NCBI RefSeq assembly: GCF_000019225.1
Contig: NC_010995.1
Location: 1,682,501-1,746,500 of the forward strand
Source: Cellvibrio japonicus Ueda107
GTDB taxonomy: Bacteria > Pseudomonadota > Gammaproteobacteria > Pseudomonadales > Cellvibrionaceae
Length of the DNA stretch: 64,000 bases
Direction of reading: 5' to 3'
A model generated the notes under the pieces. The model was not told the origin of the DNA. It worked only from the letters and a program-made list of their open reading frames with translations, and ran no database searches. Positions 44,816-53,079 of the stretch are shown in pieces; position 1 is the first letter of the stretch, and each line of letters starts with the position of its first letter. The position numbers and the translations under genes were made by a program.

Positions 44816-46132
44816 TCAGAGATGACCGGGTTCTGATGTTGGCACTTTGTGCAGGTTGGCGTATTTCACGCCAAAGTAAAGGATATACACATAGCAAACG
44901 GCAGGTAGTAAGAATGACAACTGCAAACCTATGGTATCGGCCAGCGCACCCTGTAATAACGGAATCAAGGCCCCACCGACAATTGCCATACACAATACCC
45001 CGGAGCCCTGTCCGGTATATTTGCCCAGGTTGTGCAACGCCAGACTGAAAATCGTCGGGAACATAATAGAGTTGAACAAGCCAACGGCAATAATTGCCCA
45101 CATAGCCAGCTTACCTTCGGTGAAGGTGGCAGTCAGGACCAGGAGGATGGCGCAGGTGCAGTTAAAGGCCAGGGTCAATCCGGGGCTGACATAGCGCATT
45201 ACGGCAAAGCCAATAAAGCGTCCGATCATTGCACCGCCCCAGTAATAACTGACTAAATGGGCTGCTTCTGCCTCCTGTAAGCCTGCAATATGTTTCTCGC
45301 CGAAAAAATTGATCAGCAGGCTGCCTATGGCGACTTCTGCACCTACGTAGAGGAAAATACCAATTGCCCCCAGGACTAGATGGGTATGTGACAGGGCGGA
45401 TTCCTTGTTAGAGGCGATATCACCGGTCAAGTCAGGCGTATCATCGTGTTTGATTTTGGGAAGCTTGCAGAAGGCAAAAAAGATAGCCAGTGCAAAGAGG
45501 GCGCCAGCCAGGGCCAGGTAAGGGCCTTGCACACTGGAGGCTTCCTTGGTTTTGTATTCAGCAACTTCAGTGGGCGAGAGCAGTGCTAATTGGTCTGCTG
45601 TGAGTACCGCACCGCCCAGAATCAATATGCCTCCCAACCAGGGGGCTATGGTGGTTCCCAGGGAATTAAATGCCTGGGTCAGGTTCAAACGGCTGGACGC
45701 TGTCTTGGCCGGGCCTAGCACAGTCACGTAAGGATTGGCCGCTACTTGTAAAATCGTAATGCCTGAGGCCAATACAAACAGTGCAAACAGGAAAAGCGCG
45801 TAACCACTGGTAGAGGCTGGATAGAAAAGTGCACAGCCTGCGGAAGCAATAACCAACCCGGCAACTGCACTGTTTTGGTAGCCGATTTTTTTAACCAGAT
45901 ATCCGGCGGGTAATGACACGATAAAATAAGCACCGAAAAAGCAAAACTGCACCAGCATTGCCTGGGTATAGCTGAGTGTATAAACGCTTTTCAGGTGAGG
46001 GATCAAAACGTCATTCAGTGAGGTTAACAAGCCCCACATAAAAAACAGGATGGTGATAATTACCAGGGGGACGGTATTGTTTGCCTGTCCACTTGCCGAA
46101 TAGGTCGCTGAAGAGCCTGGAACGCTGGCCAT
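44816..46132 (-). CDS. Sugar MFS transporter (GluP/FucP-like)
   Basis: Sugar:proton symporter of 438 residues with 12 predicted membrane segments, of the FucP/GluP glucose-galactose group (FFMWGLLTSLNDVLIPHLK in helix 1, FFGAYFIVSLPAGYLVKKIGY in helices 2-3, GGAMIGRF later). The start has GAGGTA 7 bp upstream. It is divergent from the LacI gene. Substrate is likely glucose or a related sugar, supported by the neighbouring glucokinase and glucosidase, not proven. Confidence 0.88.
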   Translation of the reverse strand: MASVPGSSATYSASGQANNTVPLVIITILFFMWGLLTSLNDVLIPHLKSVYTLSYTQAMLVQFCFFGAYFIVSLPAGYLVKKIGYQNSAVAGLVIASAGCALFYPASTSGYALFLFALFVLASGITILQVAANPYVTVLGPAKTASSRLNLTQAFNSLGTTIAPWLGGILILGGAVLTADQLALLSPTEVAEYKTKEASSVQGPYLALAGALFALAIFFAFCKLPKIKHDDTPDLTGDIASNKESALSHTHLVLGAIGIFLYVGAEVAIGSLLINFFGEKHIAGLQEAEAAHLVSYYWGGAMIGRFIGFAVMRYVSPGLTLAFNCTCAILLVLTATFTEGKLAMWAIIAVGLFNSIMFPTIFSLALHNLGKYTGQGSGVLCMAIVGGALIPLLQGALADTIGLQLSFLLPAVCYVYILYFGVKYANLHKVPTSEPGHL

Positions 46133-46446
46133 GGAATGTACCTCGTTGTTATAAGAGTGTTTGTCGTTGTGGTCTTTGGTCTGACGCCTTCCTGGATATG
46201 GCTGTGACCTGCGTGTGCTTGCCGATTAATGCACGAGGTTGTCTTGGGCCTGGAATGGCGTCGAGCGCGCGGTACTATAATCCAAGCAGATAGGCCTGTC
46301 ACAGAGTTTATCCAGGTTTTACAATGGTGGCGGACAACTGAACTATTTGATTTGCCTTATGGTATTTATAGAATTAAGTTGTGTCGTTACAAAAAACCAG
46401 TAAACACCTGTTCAACCTTGAACACCTGAGAAGCACTGAGAATCCT
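46133..46446. other. 314-bp divergent region between MFS gene and lacI-type gene
   Basis: No coding sequence was seen. It contains TTATAAGAGTG at 46149-46159, which read on the minus strand gives a -10-like TATAAC just before the MFS gene; a TATAAT at 46276-46281 on the plus strand; and a 16-bp inverted repeat at 46409-46424 just before the regulator gene. Confidence 0.5.
46403..46428. promoter_or_regulatory. Inverted repeat with flanking direct repeats upstream of the LacI gene
   Basis: TGTTCAA (46409-46415) and TTGAACA (46418-46424) form an inverted repeat with a 2-bp centre. AACACCTG occurs twice, at 46403-46410 and 46421-46428. It lies 20-40 bp before the start codon, a good place for autoregulation, but it differs from the palindrome before the GH3 gene. 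Confidence 0.4.
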
Positions 46447-47487
46447 ATGGCAAAAGCAACCATTGATGATGTCGCCGCCCTGGCAGGTGTATCGATCAAA
46501 ACTGTATCGCGCGTCGTTAATAATGAGCCTAATGTTCGCCCGGTGACACGTGAGAAAGTGGAGGCCGCGATTGCCGCTCTGGATTACCGCCCCAATTTAT
46601 CCACGCGCAGCCTGGCCGGTAACCGCTCTTACCTGTTAGGCCTGATCTATGGCCAACCGGGGGCGCATTATGTGCTGGATATCCAGGAAGGTGTTTTGGA
46701 GGTTTGTCGGCCCCAGGGTTACGAGCTGATTGTCCACCCCGCCAATCATCGCGATCCCGACCTGCTGAAAGAGGTAAGTGAATTGATTCTCGAAAAGCGC
46801 GTGGATGGCGTCATGCTGACGCCGCCGCTGTCGGACAATATGGATGTTATCGCTGCCCTGAAAAAAATGAATATCCCCTTTGTCAGGGTGGCACCCACAG
46901 AAGATAAAGCCGCCTCTCCCTATGTGGAAACCAATGATGAAGAAGCCTCTTATGACATGACCTGTCAGCTGATTGCCATGGGGCATTCACGGATTGGCTT
47001 TATTTGCGGCCATCCGGACCACCGTGCGGTAGCCCTGCGCTTTGATGGATATAAGGCAGCTTTGGTGGAAAACAAATTGCCGCTGAATGATGCGTTGGTG
47101 GAAATAGGGGACAATAACTTTGAGTCTGGTGAACGCTGTGGCTCCAAGCTGCTGCAATCCCGTCCCAGGCCAACCGCAATTTTTGCAGCAACGGATGATA
47201 TGGCGGCGGGTGTGATGATGGCTGCACATCAGTTGGGTATTGAAATTCCCGGTCAGTTGTCTGTCGCTGGTTTTGACGATACTCCGGTCGCGCATCAAAT
47301 TTGGCCATCCCTGACAACCATTCGCCAGCCAATTCGGCAAATGGCAAGAAAGGCAACGGATTTACTCTTGAAACAATTGAGAGGTAAGGATATCCAGTTG
47401 CCTGCCAGCCTGCTCAGTTCCAGTATTATTGTGCGGGATTCGACGGGGCCTTTAACCAAGCCTAACGTAAAAACCGACAAAAAGTAA
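46447..47487 (+). CDS. LacI-family transcriptional regulator
   Basis: Sugar-responsive repressor of 346 residues. The N-terminal helix-turn-helix is ATIDDVAALAGVSIKTVSRV, then the hinge helix, then a periplasmic-binding-protein-like sugar domain. I chose the ATG at 46447 where LacI homology begins; an earlier frame start at 46381 adds 22 unrelated residues. It stands amid MFS, glucokinase, GH3 and porin genes, so it most likely controls them. The best operator candidate is at 48666-48697. Related regulators respond to glucose, cellobiose or salicin-type glucosides. Confidence 0.93.
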   Translation: MAKATIDDVAALAGVSIKTVSRVVNNEPNVRPVTREKVEAAIAALDYRPNLSTRSLAGNRSYLLGLIYGQPGAHYVLDIQEGVLEVCRPQGYELIVHPANHRDPDLLKEVSELILEKRVDGVMLTPPLSDNMDVIAALKKMNIPFVRVAPTEDKAASPYVETNDEEASYDMTCQLIAMGHSRIGFICGHPDHRAVALRFDGYKAALVENKLPLNDALVEIGDNNFESGERCGSKLLQSRPRPTAIFAATDDMAAGVMMAAHQLGIEIPGQLSVAGFDDTPVAHQIWPSLTTIRQPIRQMARKATDLLLKQLRGKDIQLPASLLSSSIIVRDSTGPLTKPNVKTDKK

Positions 47488-47491
47488 CAGC

Positions 47492-47525
47492 CATAAAAAA
47501 TGCACCTTGTGGTGCATTTTTTATG
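47492..47525. terminator. Bidirectional terminator between LacI gene and glk
   Basis: A perfect 15-bp stem (47492-47506 with 47511-47525), loop TTGT, with six A and six T in the arms. It serves the two convergent genes. Confidence 0.92.
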
Positions 47526-47544
47526 TTTACCATTTTAAAAAGAT

Positions 47545-48543
47545 TCAGTTTTTCAGGGCGGGAGTATTGTGGATTAACCAGGCTGCAGAGCCAACCAGCG
47601 CAGCTTTGTCATTCACAATCAGGCGAATGGAAATATCACTGACATAGGTTGCCATAGGACCCTTGTTTTTATAGCGCTCAAAAAAATGAGTGTCATGCAG
47701 TATGCTGGCCAGTTTTGGGGTAATGCCTCCGCCGATAACGACACCGCCCTTGGCGCCCCAGGATAAGGCTTTGTCTCCTGCAACCTCGCCCAGGACATCG
47801 CAGAAGGTACATACAGCTTCACGGCACAGCGGGTCTTCATTGTTCAGTCCTTTGGTGCTGACATCAGCGGGTGTGTAGGTCTCGGCCTCAATGCCCGCGT
47901 TGTATGCCAATGCCCGATAGAGGTTAACCAATCCACCGCCGGACAGGATATTTTCTATGGAAACATGGTTTTGTTCTTTCAGCAGGTAGGACTTGATTCG
48001 CATTTCTTTACTGTTTGTCGGGGCGAAACTGGCATGTCCGCCTTCGGTGGGAACGATTCTCCAGTTGTCACCGGAGGGAATCAGTCCGGCCATACCAAAG
48101 CCTGTGCCTGGGCCCATAACCACAATGGGGGCATCCGGGTTGGATTTGGCGGCATAAAGGGTGATGAGTTCTGCATCCTGGAGGAAGGGAACGGCATAGG
48201 CGAGGGATGCAAAATCATTAATGACATGCAGTGTTTCCATGCCCAGAGTATCGCGCAAGCTATTGATCGAAAACTTCCAATTCAAATTCGTCATGGACGC
48301 TTGGCCGTTTTCAATGGGGCCTGCAATGGCCAGGCAGCCGTGGGCTGGTATGGCTATCCCCAGTTCTGCACAACAGGCTTTGATCATAGTGGCCATATCA
48401 GAATAATTGGCGCACTTGAGGGTAATTTGTCGTTGAGCTGTATAGTTAATCTTGCCACCCGCTTTTAGCTGGGCTGGATCAAACTCAACAAGACCGAAAC
48501 GGGCATTGGTACCGCCGATATCTGCAACCAATAACAGGTTCAT
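47545..48543 (-). CDS. glk: Glucokinase
   Basis: Phosphorylates glucose with ATP to glucose-6-phosphate. The protein has 332 residues with the phosphate motif ADIGGTNARFG at 8-18, VINDFASLAYAVP with the catalytic aspartate, and GPGTGFGMAGL. It matches E. coli Glk (321 residues), not the ROK group. The ribosome-binding site is GAGGAG. Next to a sugar importer and glucosidase, it would trap imported or released glucose. Confidence 0.95.
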   Translation of the reverse strand: MNLLLVADIGGTNARFGLVEFDPAQLKAGGKINYTAQRQITLKCANYSDMATMIKACCAELGIAIPAHGCLAIAGPIENGQASMTNLNWKFSINSLRDTLGMETLHVINDFASLAYAVPFLQDAELITLYAAKSNPDAPIVVMGPGTGFGMAGLIPSGDNWRIVPTEGGHASFAPTNSKEMRIKSYLLKEQNHVSIENILSGGGLVNLYRALAYNAGIEAETYTPADVSTKGLNNEDPLCREAVCTFCDVLGEVAGDKALSWGAKGGVVIGGGITPKLASILHDTHFFERYKNKGPMATYVSDISIRLIVNDKAALVGSAAWLIHNTPALKN

Positions 48544-48665
48544 GAGACTCCTCGTCTTCTTCTAGCAAAGAAGGTTGTGTTGGTAGTGAACTTATAAGAG
48601 TGATTTTCGCGGGCGGAGGATAACATACTTGGTACTATAGCCTCAGCTAATTGAGCTTATTGTGA

Positions 48666-48697
48666 ACTATCAATTGACAGCGCTGTCAATTGATAGT
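48666..48697. promoter_or_regulatory. Perfect 32-bp palindrome, predicted LacI-family operator
   Basis: The 16 bases from 48666 are the exact reverse complement of the 16 up to 48697. The core TTGACAGCGCTGTCAA has the central CG with flanking AG/CT typical of LacI-family sites. Each arm contains TTGACA reading outward, a perfect -35 box towards both glk and the GH3 gene, so bound repressor would block both promoters. Confidence 0.75.
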
Positions 48698-48734
48698 AGC
48701 GTGCGCCAACTTATTAGAGTGCAAGATCTGCGCC

Positions 48735-48755
48735 TGCGTGTTGCGTGTTGCGTGA
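48735..48755 (+). repeat. Three-copy heptamer tandem repeat
   Basis: TGCGTGT, TGCGTGT, TGCGTGA in direct tandem. It is in the untranslated leader region of the GH3 gene. It is too short to be a CRISPR or minisatellite; its role is unknown. Confidence 0.6.
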
Positions 48756-48879
48756 GGCCTGTTGCTGATGGATAGGAAAATCCTGCCCGCCGGGGTAGAA
48801 GCATCTTGCCGCTGTTTATGACCTGTTCGAATCCTCCCTTTGGGGATTTACTACTTGATACCACTGCGGAGGTTTTATC

Positions 48880-51342
48880 GTGCTGTGGCCAAAAGTCACC
48901 AGTAAGGTGAAGAAAGATCCCATTCTTGAGGCAAAAATTGATCAGCTGATGGCTCGGATGAGCCTGGAAGAAAAAATCGGTCAGATGATGCAGCCGGAGA
49001 TACGCCATCTCACTCCGGAAGATGTTAAACAATACCACGTGGGCTCAGTGCTCAATGGTGGTGGTTCTGTTCCCAATAGTAATCGTTACTCCAAAGCGGC
49101 AGATTGGCTGGCAATGGCTGATGCTTTTTATGCAGCTTCAATGGATGAGAGCGACGGTAAGGTTGCAATTCCTATTATGTGGGGGACAGATGCAGTCCAT
49201 GGTGTGGGGAATATTGTTGGTGCCACCTTGTTTCCGCACAACATTGGCCTTGGCGCTACACAAAATCCTGAACTCATCAAAGAAATCGGCAAAGTTACGG
49301 CGACGGAAATTGCGGTCACTGGATTGGACTGGGATTTTTCCCCTACGGTAGCTGTTGCCCGTGATGATCGCTGGGGGCGCACTTATGAATCCTATTCGGA
49401 AGATCCCGCTATCGTGCGCCTTTATGCCGCTGAAATGGTGGCTGGTTTGCAGGGTGATGCTGACACAGCTTCTTTCCTGTCTATTACTCAGGTAGTTGCT
49501 ACTGCAAAACATTTTCTTGGTGATGGTGGGACACTCAATGGCATAGATCGCGGCGATTGTTCTGCCAGCGAGAGTGAGTTGCTTGAGATCCATGCTGCCG
49601 GTTACTACAGCGCTATAGAGGCTGGTGTACAGACGGTAATGGCTTCCTTTAATAGCTGGCATGGCCAGCATATGCACGGCCACCGTTATTTGTTGACTGA
49701 TGTGCTGAAAGAGCAAATGGGCTTTGATGGTTTTATTGTTGGCGATTGGAATGGCCATGGCTTTGTCGAGGGGGCCAGCGTGCTCAATTGTCCCCAGGCA
49801 ATCAATGCGGGATTGGACATGTTCATGGTGCCAGATCCGGAGTGGAAAACGCTTTATCAAAATACCCTGGATCAGGTGCGTGACGGCATTATTCCACTTG
49901 CCAGGGTAGATGATGCAGTACGGCGTATATTGCGGGTCAAATTACGGGCTGATTTATGGGGTAAGGGCCTTCCGTCCAGTCGACCATTGGCGGGTCGTGA
50001 TGAATTATTGGGAGCTGCTGCGCATCGTGCTATCGCCCGCCAGGCCGTGCGTGAATCCCTGGTGATGCTCAAAAACAAAAATAATCTTTTACCGCTCTCG
50101 CCAAAGAGTCGTGTGCTGGTTGCAGGGGATGGTGCTGACAATATCAGCAAGCAAACCGGTGGCTGGTCGGTGAACTGGCAAGGGACAGGGAACACTATGG
50201 AGGATTTCCCCGGGGCCACTACCCTGTGGATGGGCATCAAGGCTGCCGTCACGGCGGCAGGTGGCGATGCTGAGCTGAGTCCTGATGGTACTTATTCATC
50301 TCGCCCTGATGTTGCCCTTGTTATATTTGGGGAAGACCCTTATGCCGAGATGCAGGGGGATATCCAGCATCAATTATTGAAGTCTGGCGACACGGCAGAC
50401 CTTGATCTATTGCGTCGTCTCAAGGCTGATGGCATTCCTGTTGTCGCCTTGTTTATTACCGGGCGCCCTATGTGGGTTAATCGCGAGTTAAATGCGGCAG
50501 ATGCTTTTGTTGTCATTTGGCAGCCGGGCACCGAAGGTGCCGGCGTTGCAGATGTTCTGTTTGCCCGTGCAGAAGGTGGCGTTAATTATCCCATGGGTGG
50601 GCGCTTAACCTTCTCTTGGCCCAAGCGCCCCGATCAGGGGCCACTGAATGTGCATGACACAAACTATGACCCCCTCTTTCCCTATGGCTATGGCTTGCGC
50701 TATGGCGATAAGGATATTTTGGGCGATACCCTCAGTGAAGAGGGGATCAGCATGCCTCAGTCCACCCGGGTACTTGAGTTGTTTAATCGTCGCCCCATGG
50801 GAAATTATGTGATTGCCCTTGAGGGTAATCGCAATGACCGCCAATTGATGAATGGCAATCTTGCCAAAGCATCGACCTTAACCGTGACGGTGGTGGACAG
50901 GGATGTGCAGGAAGATGCCAGGCGTGCCGTATGGAATGGGGAAGGTGAGGGGCTGGTTGCACTGTCAACACCGAATCGCCAGGTGTTGAGTGATTACTAT
51001 GAATCTGATGCTGCCCTGTTTTTTGATATTAAGGTTGACCAGGCTCCTGAACAGCAGGCATTTGTGCGTATTGGTTGCGGTCCCTCCTGTCACTCAGATG
51101 TCGATGTGACAGAATTGCTGCGCAGCCTTGAAGGGAAGGGGTGGGCCAGCATTCGCGTGGATCTTGCCTGTTATCCGGAAGTGGAAACCAACTTTGGTTT
51201 ACGGCGGTTGCCGCATGAGCTGTTTGCACTAATTCTTGAGCCCTTTTCCCTGGTTGCAAATGGTAAGATGGATATCAGTTTTTCCAGGGTTTATATCGAA
51301 AAAAATCGAGCTCAACATGGAACATTTGGTGTTGTTGGTTAA
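48880..51342 (+). CDS. GH3 family beta-glucosidase (ExoP/Cel3-like), apparently cytoplasmic
   Basis: Glycoside hydrolase of 820 residues cleaving beta-glucosidic bonds, likely of cello-oligosaccharides or cellobiose. N-terminal (beta/alpha)8 domain: MSLEEKIGQMMQPE, ATAKHFLGDGG with KH at 210-211, and nucleophile D289 in IVGDWNGH. Then the alpha/beta sandwich domain and a C-terminal region as in ExoP-type enzymes. The GTG start follows GGAGG by 7 bp, and an in-frame TGA at 48856 excludes an upstream start. No signal peptide was seen, so it is probably cytoplasmic and acts on imported sugars. Confidence 0.92.
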   Translation: MLWPKVTSKVKKDPILEAKIDQLMARMSLEEKIGQMMQPEIRHLTPEDVKQYHVGSVLNGGGSVPNSNRYSKAADWLAMADAFYAASMDESDGKVAIPIMWGTDAVHGVGNIVGATLFPHNIGLGATQNPELIKEIGKVTATEIAVTGLDWDFSPTVAVARDDRWGRTYESYSEDPAIVRLYAAEMVAGLQGDADTASFLSITQVVATAKHFLGDGGTLNGIDRGDCSASESELLEIHAAGYYSAIEAGVQTVMASFNSWHGQHMHGHRYLLTDVLKEQMGFDGFIVGDWNGHGFVEGASVLNCPQAINAGLDMFMVPDPEWKTLYQNTLDQVRDGIIPLARVDDAVRRILRVKLRADLWGKGLPSSRPLAGRDELLGAAAHRAIARQAVRESLVMLKNKNNLLPLSPKSRVLVAGDGADNISKQTGGWSVNWQGTGNTMEDFPGATTLWMGIKAAVTAAGGDAELSPDGTYSSRPDVALVIFGEDPYAEMQGDIQHQLLKSGDTADLDLLRRLKADGIPVVALFITGRPMWVNRELNAADAFVVIWQPGTEGAGVADVLFARAEGGVNYPMGGRLTFSWPKRPDQGPLNVHDTNYDPLFPYGYGLRYGDKDILGDTLSEEGISMPQSTRVLELFNRRPMGNYVIALEGNRNDRQLMNGNLAKASTLTVTVVDRDVQEDARRAVWNGEGEGLVALSTPNRQVLSDYYESDAALFFDIKVDQAPEQQAFVRIGCGPSCHSDVDVTELLRSLEGKGWASIRVDLACYPEVETNFGLRRLPHELFALILEPFSLVANGKMDISFSRVYIEKNRAQHGTFGVVG

Positions 51343-51797
51343 TTGGTATCTATCCCGCTTCCTCTGTAAAAGCCGCCATTTCCAGGCGGCTTTTTTCTTT
51401 GTGTTTTTTCTGTTTGCCTTGCAATAGTGCGAGCCAAAAAATAAAGGTGCACTTTCCGGTTCAAAATTGGTGCGACAGGTCGGTTTGAATTGTTTAAAAA
51501 TGGCGCTATAGAAAACGTGCAATCACCAATTGTGTGCGCATAAAAAATAGCATTTTTTGATGCGGATTTTCTGTGTGAATTTATATCTCCTTGAAATGTA
51601 ATAGAATATTTTCAGAAACAGCCTTCTTATCGTTGGCTGGCATAAGCCTTGCTCCTGTGCATACTAGTCATGCGCCATTGCACAAAAAAGTATCAGTAAA
51701 ATTTTTTGTGTAACAAAAGAATACTTTTCTTTCTAATACAAAGAAAAAGGCCGTGATGATTAAACCATACACATGCATATCATCTGGAGTTGGCTTT
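51343..51797. other. 455-bp AT-rich gap before the porin gene
   Basis: It holds the GH3 terminator at 51368-51394 and a weak imperfect hairpin at 51538-51563 with A and T runs. The rest is AT-rich, with no credible coding frame. The porin promoter is presumably near 51590-51730, but no single -35/-10 pair stands out. Confidence 0.5.
51368..51394 (+). terminator. Terminator after the GH3 gene
   Basis: A 10-bp stem AAAAGCCGCC (51368-51377) with GGCGGCTTTT (51385-51394), loop of 7 bases, followed by further T. It is a standard Rho-independent terminator. Confidence 0.9.
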
Positions 51798-53003
51798 ATG
51801 AATAAACAGAGAATTCATTTTTGTGCGGCTGCTATGAGTACAATTTACTTTGCTGTCCCACAGGTTTCGGCGCAAACATTTACCGAGTCCTTGCAACAGG
51901 GCAGTAGTGTCAAGGTGAATCTGCGCACTCGCTTTGAAGATGTCAGTGAGGATGGGTTGCAGGATTCTGATGCGCTGACTGCTCGTACCCGTCTGTCCTA
52001 TCAATCGGGAACCTGGAATGGTTTTGGTTTTTCTGCTGAGTTTGATGATGTGACGGAGCTGGATGGCAAAGTGGATTATCGTGCATATCCTGGTGATCCC
52101 CAAAACCCGGGAACTGCAGTGATTGGTGATCCGGAAGGAACGGAGGTTAATCAGGCATTTATTGCTTACACTAATGCGTCTAACCAGGTGAGATACGGTC
52201 GCCAGCGGATAATCCTCGATAATTCACGCTTTATTGGTAATGTGGGCTGGCGGCAGAACGAGCAAACCTATGATGGCTTTTCTGTGGTGAATAAAAGTAT
52301 CGTCGATACCAGTATTACCTATGCCTATATCTGGAATGTAAATCGGGTCTTTGGAGATAACAATCCCATTCAGCCCGATCATCACATGGACAGTCATATT
52401 GTTAATATTGGTTACAGCGGCTTTAGTGCAGGAAAATTAACAGGTTATGCCTATTTGCTTGATAACGATACAGCGCCTGCTCTATCCGGTGATACGGTCG
52501 GCATACGTTGGCAGGGGATCTTGAATAAAACGTTTAGCTACAACCTGGAGTATGCACGACAAACCAATGCGGGCGTTGCCGAAAGCTTTGATGCCGATTA
52601 TATGTTAGGCGAGGCTGTTTTTACGCTGTCCGGTTTTAACATCACCCTGGGCTATGAATTGTTAGGTTCCGATGATGGCAGCTATGGTTTTGCAACGCCC
52701 TTGGCAACACTGCATGCTTTTCAGGGATGGGCCGATAAGTTTTTGGCAACGCCGGCTGTAGGCCTGGAAGATAAATATATTAATGTTGGCACCACAGTGG
52801 CAGGGATACAATTCCTGCTCAGCTATCACAAATTTGATGCTGATATTGGCAGCCAGGATTTGGGTGATGAAATAGATCTAAGTGCGTCGCGCAAATTTGG
52901 ATCTGTTGTATTAACCGCAAAGTATGCGGATTATGCTATGGGTGATGTAGCGGCTTTCCGCGATACCACCAAATTTTGGTTGATGCTGGATTGGAATTTC
53001 TAA
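51798..53003 (+). CDS. Outer-membrane beta-barrel porin
   Basis: Predicted porin of 401 residues. The signal peptide ends near residue 25 (PQVSA), and the mature protein has alternating beta-strand patterns and a C-terminal phenylalanine (WLMLDWNF), the outer-membrane barrel signature. I chose the ATG at 51798 because GGAG precedes it by about 11 bp and the signal peptide starts there. The exact porin family is not clear to me. Its place after the glucosidase gene suggests a role in uptake of sugars. It ends at a perfect palindromic terminator. Confidence 0.8.
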   Translation: MNKQRIHFCAAAMSTIYFAVPQVSAQTFTESLQQGSSVKVNLRTRFEDVSEDGLQDSDALTARTRLSYQSGTWNGFGFSAEFDDVTELDGKVDYRAYPGDPQNPGTAVIGDPEGTEVNQAFIAYTNASNQVRYGRQRIILDNSRFIGNVGWRQNEQTYDGFSVVNKSIVDTSITYAYIWNVNRVFGDNNPIQPDHHMDSHIVNIGYSGFSAGKLTGYAYLLDNDTAPALSGDTVGIRWQGILNKTFSYNLEYARQTNAGVAESFDADYMLGEAVFTLSGFNITLGYELLGSDDGSYGFATPLATLHAFQGWADKFLATPAVGLEDKYINVGTTVAGIQFLLSYHKFDADIGSQDLGDEIDLSASRKFGSVVLTAKYADYAMGDVAAFRDTTKFWLMLDWNF

Positions 53004-53023
53004 AAAGGCGTATTGCAGAAAAA

Positions 53024-53071
53024 GCTTCCCATTAAAAAAGGCCGCAATTGCGGCCTTTTTTAATGGGAAGC
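53024..53071. terminator. Perfect 48-bp palindrome, bidirectional terminator of porin gene and gltA
   Basis: Bases 53024-53071 equal their own reverse complement, centred on AATT with no loop beyond what folding requires. The GC-rich core GGCCGC/GCGGCC is flanked by AAAAAA and TTTTTT and outer GCTTCCC/GGGAAGC. It closes both convergent genes and is unusually long and exact. Confidence 0.95.
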
Positions 53072-53079
53072 CCCTGCCA

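Larger units (their letters stand above)
48544..48879. other. 336-bp divergent region between glk and the GH3 gene
   Basis: No coding sequence was seen. It contains a perfect 32-bp palindrome at 48666-48697, a heptamer tandem repeat at 48735-48755, and TTATAAGAGTG at 48592-48602, which is shared with the region upstream of the MFS gene. GGAGG at 48868-48872 is the GH3 ribosome-binding site. Confidence 0.6.

Noticed and set aside
48735..48755. Heptamer repeat considered as a CRISPR-like or satellite array
   Set aside because: Only three 7-bp copies without spacers.
48815..48840. GTTCGAATCC resembling a tRNA T arm upstream of the GH3 gene
   Set aside because: The bases on each side do not form a T stem, and no acceptor, D or anticodon arm could be found around it.
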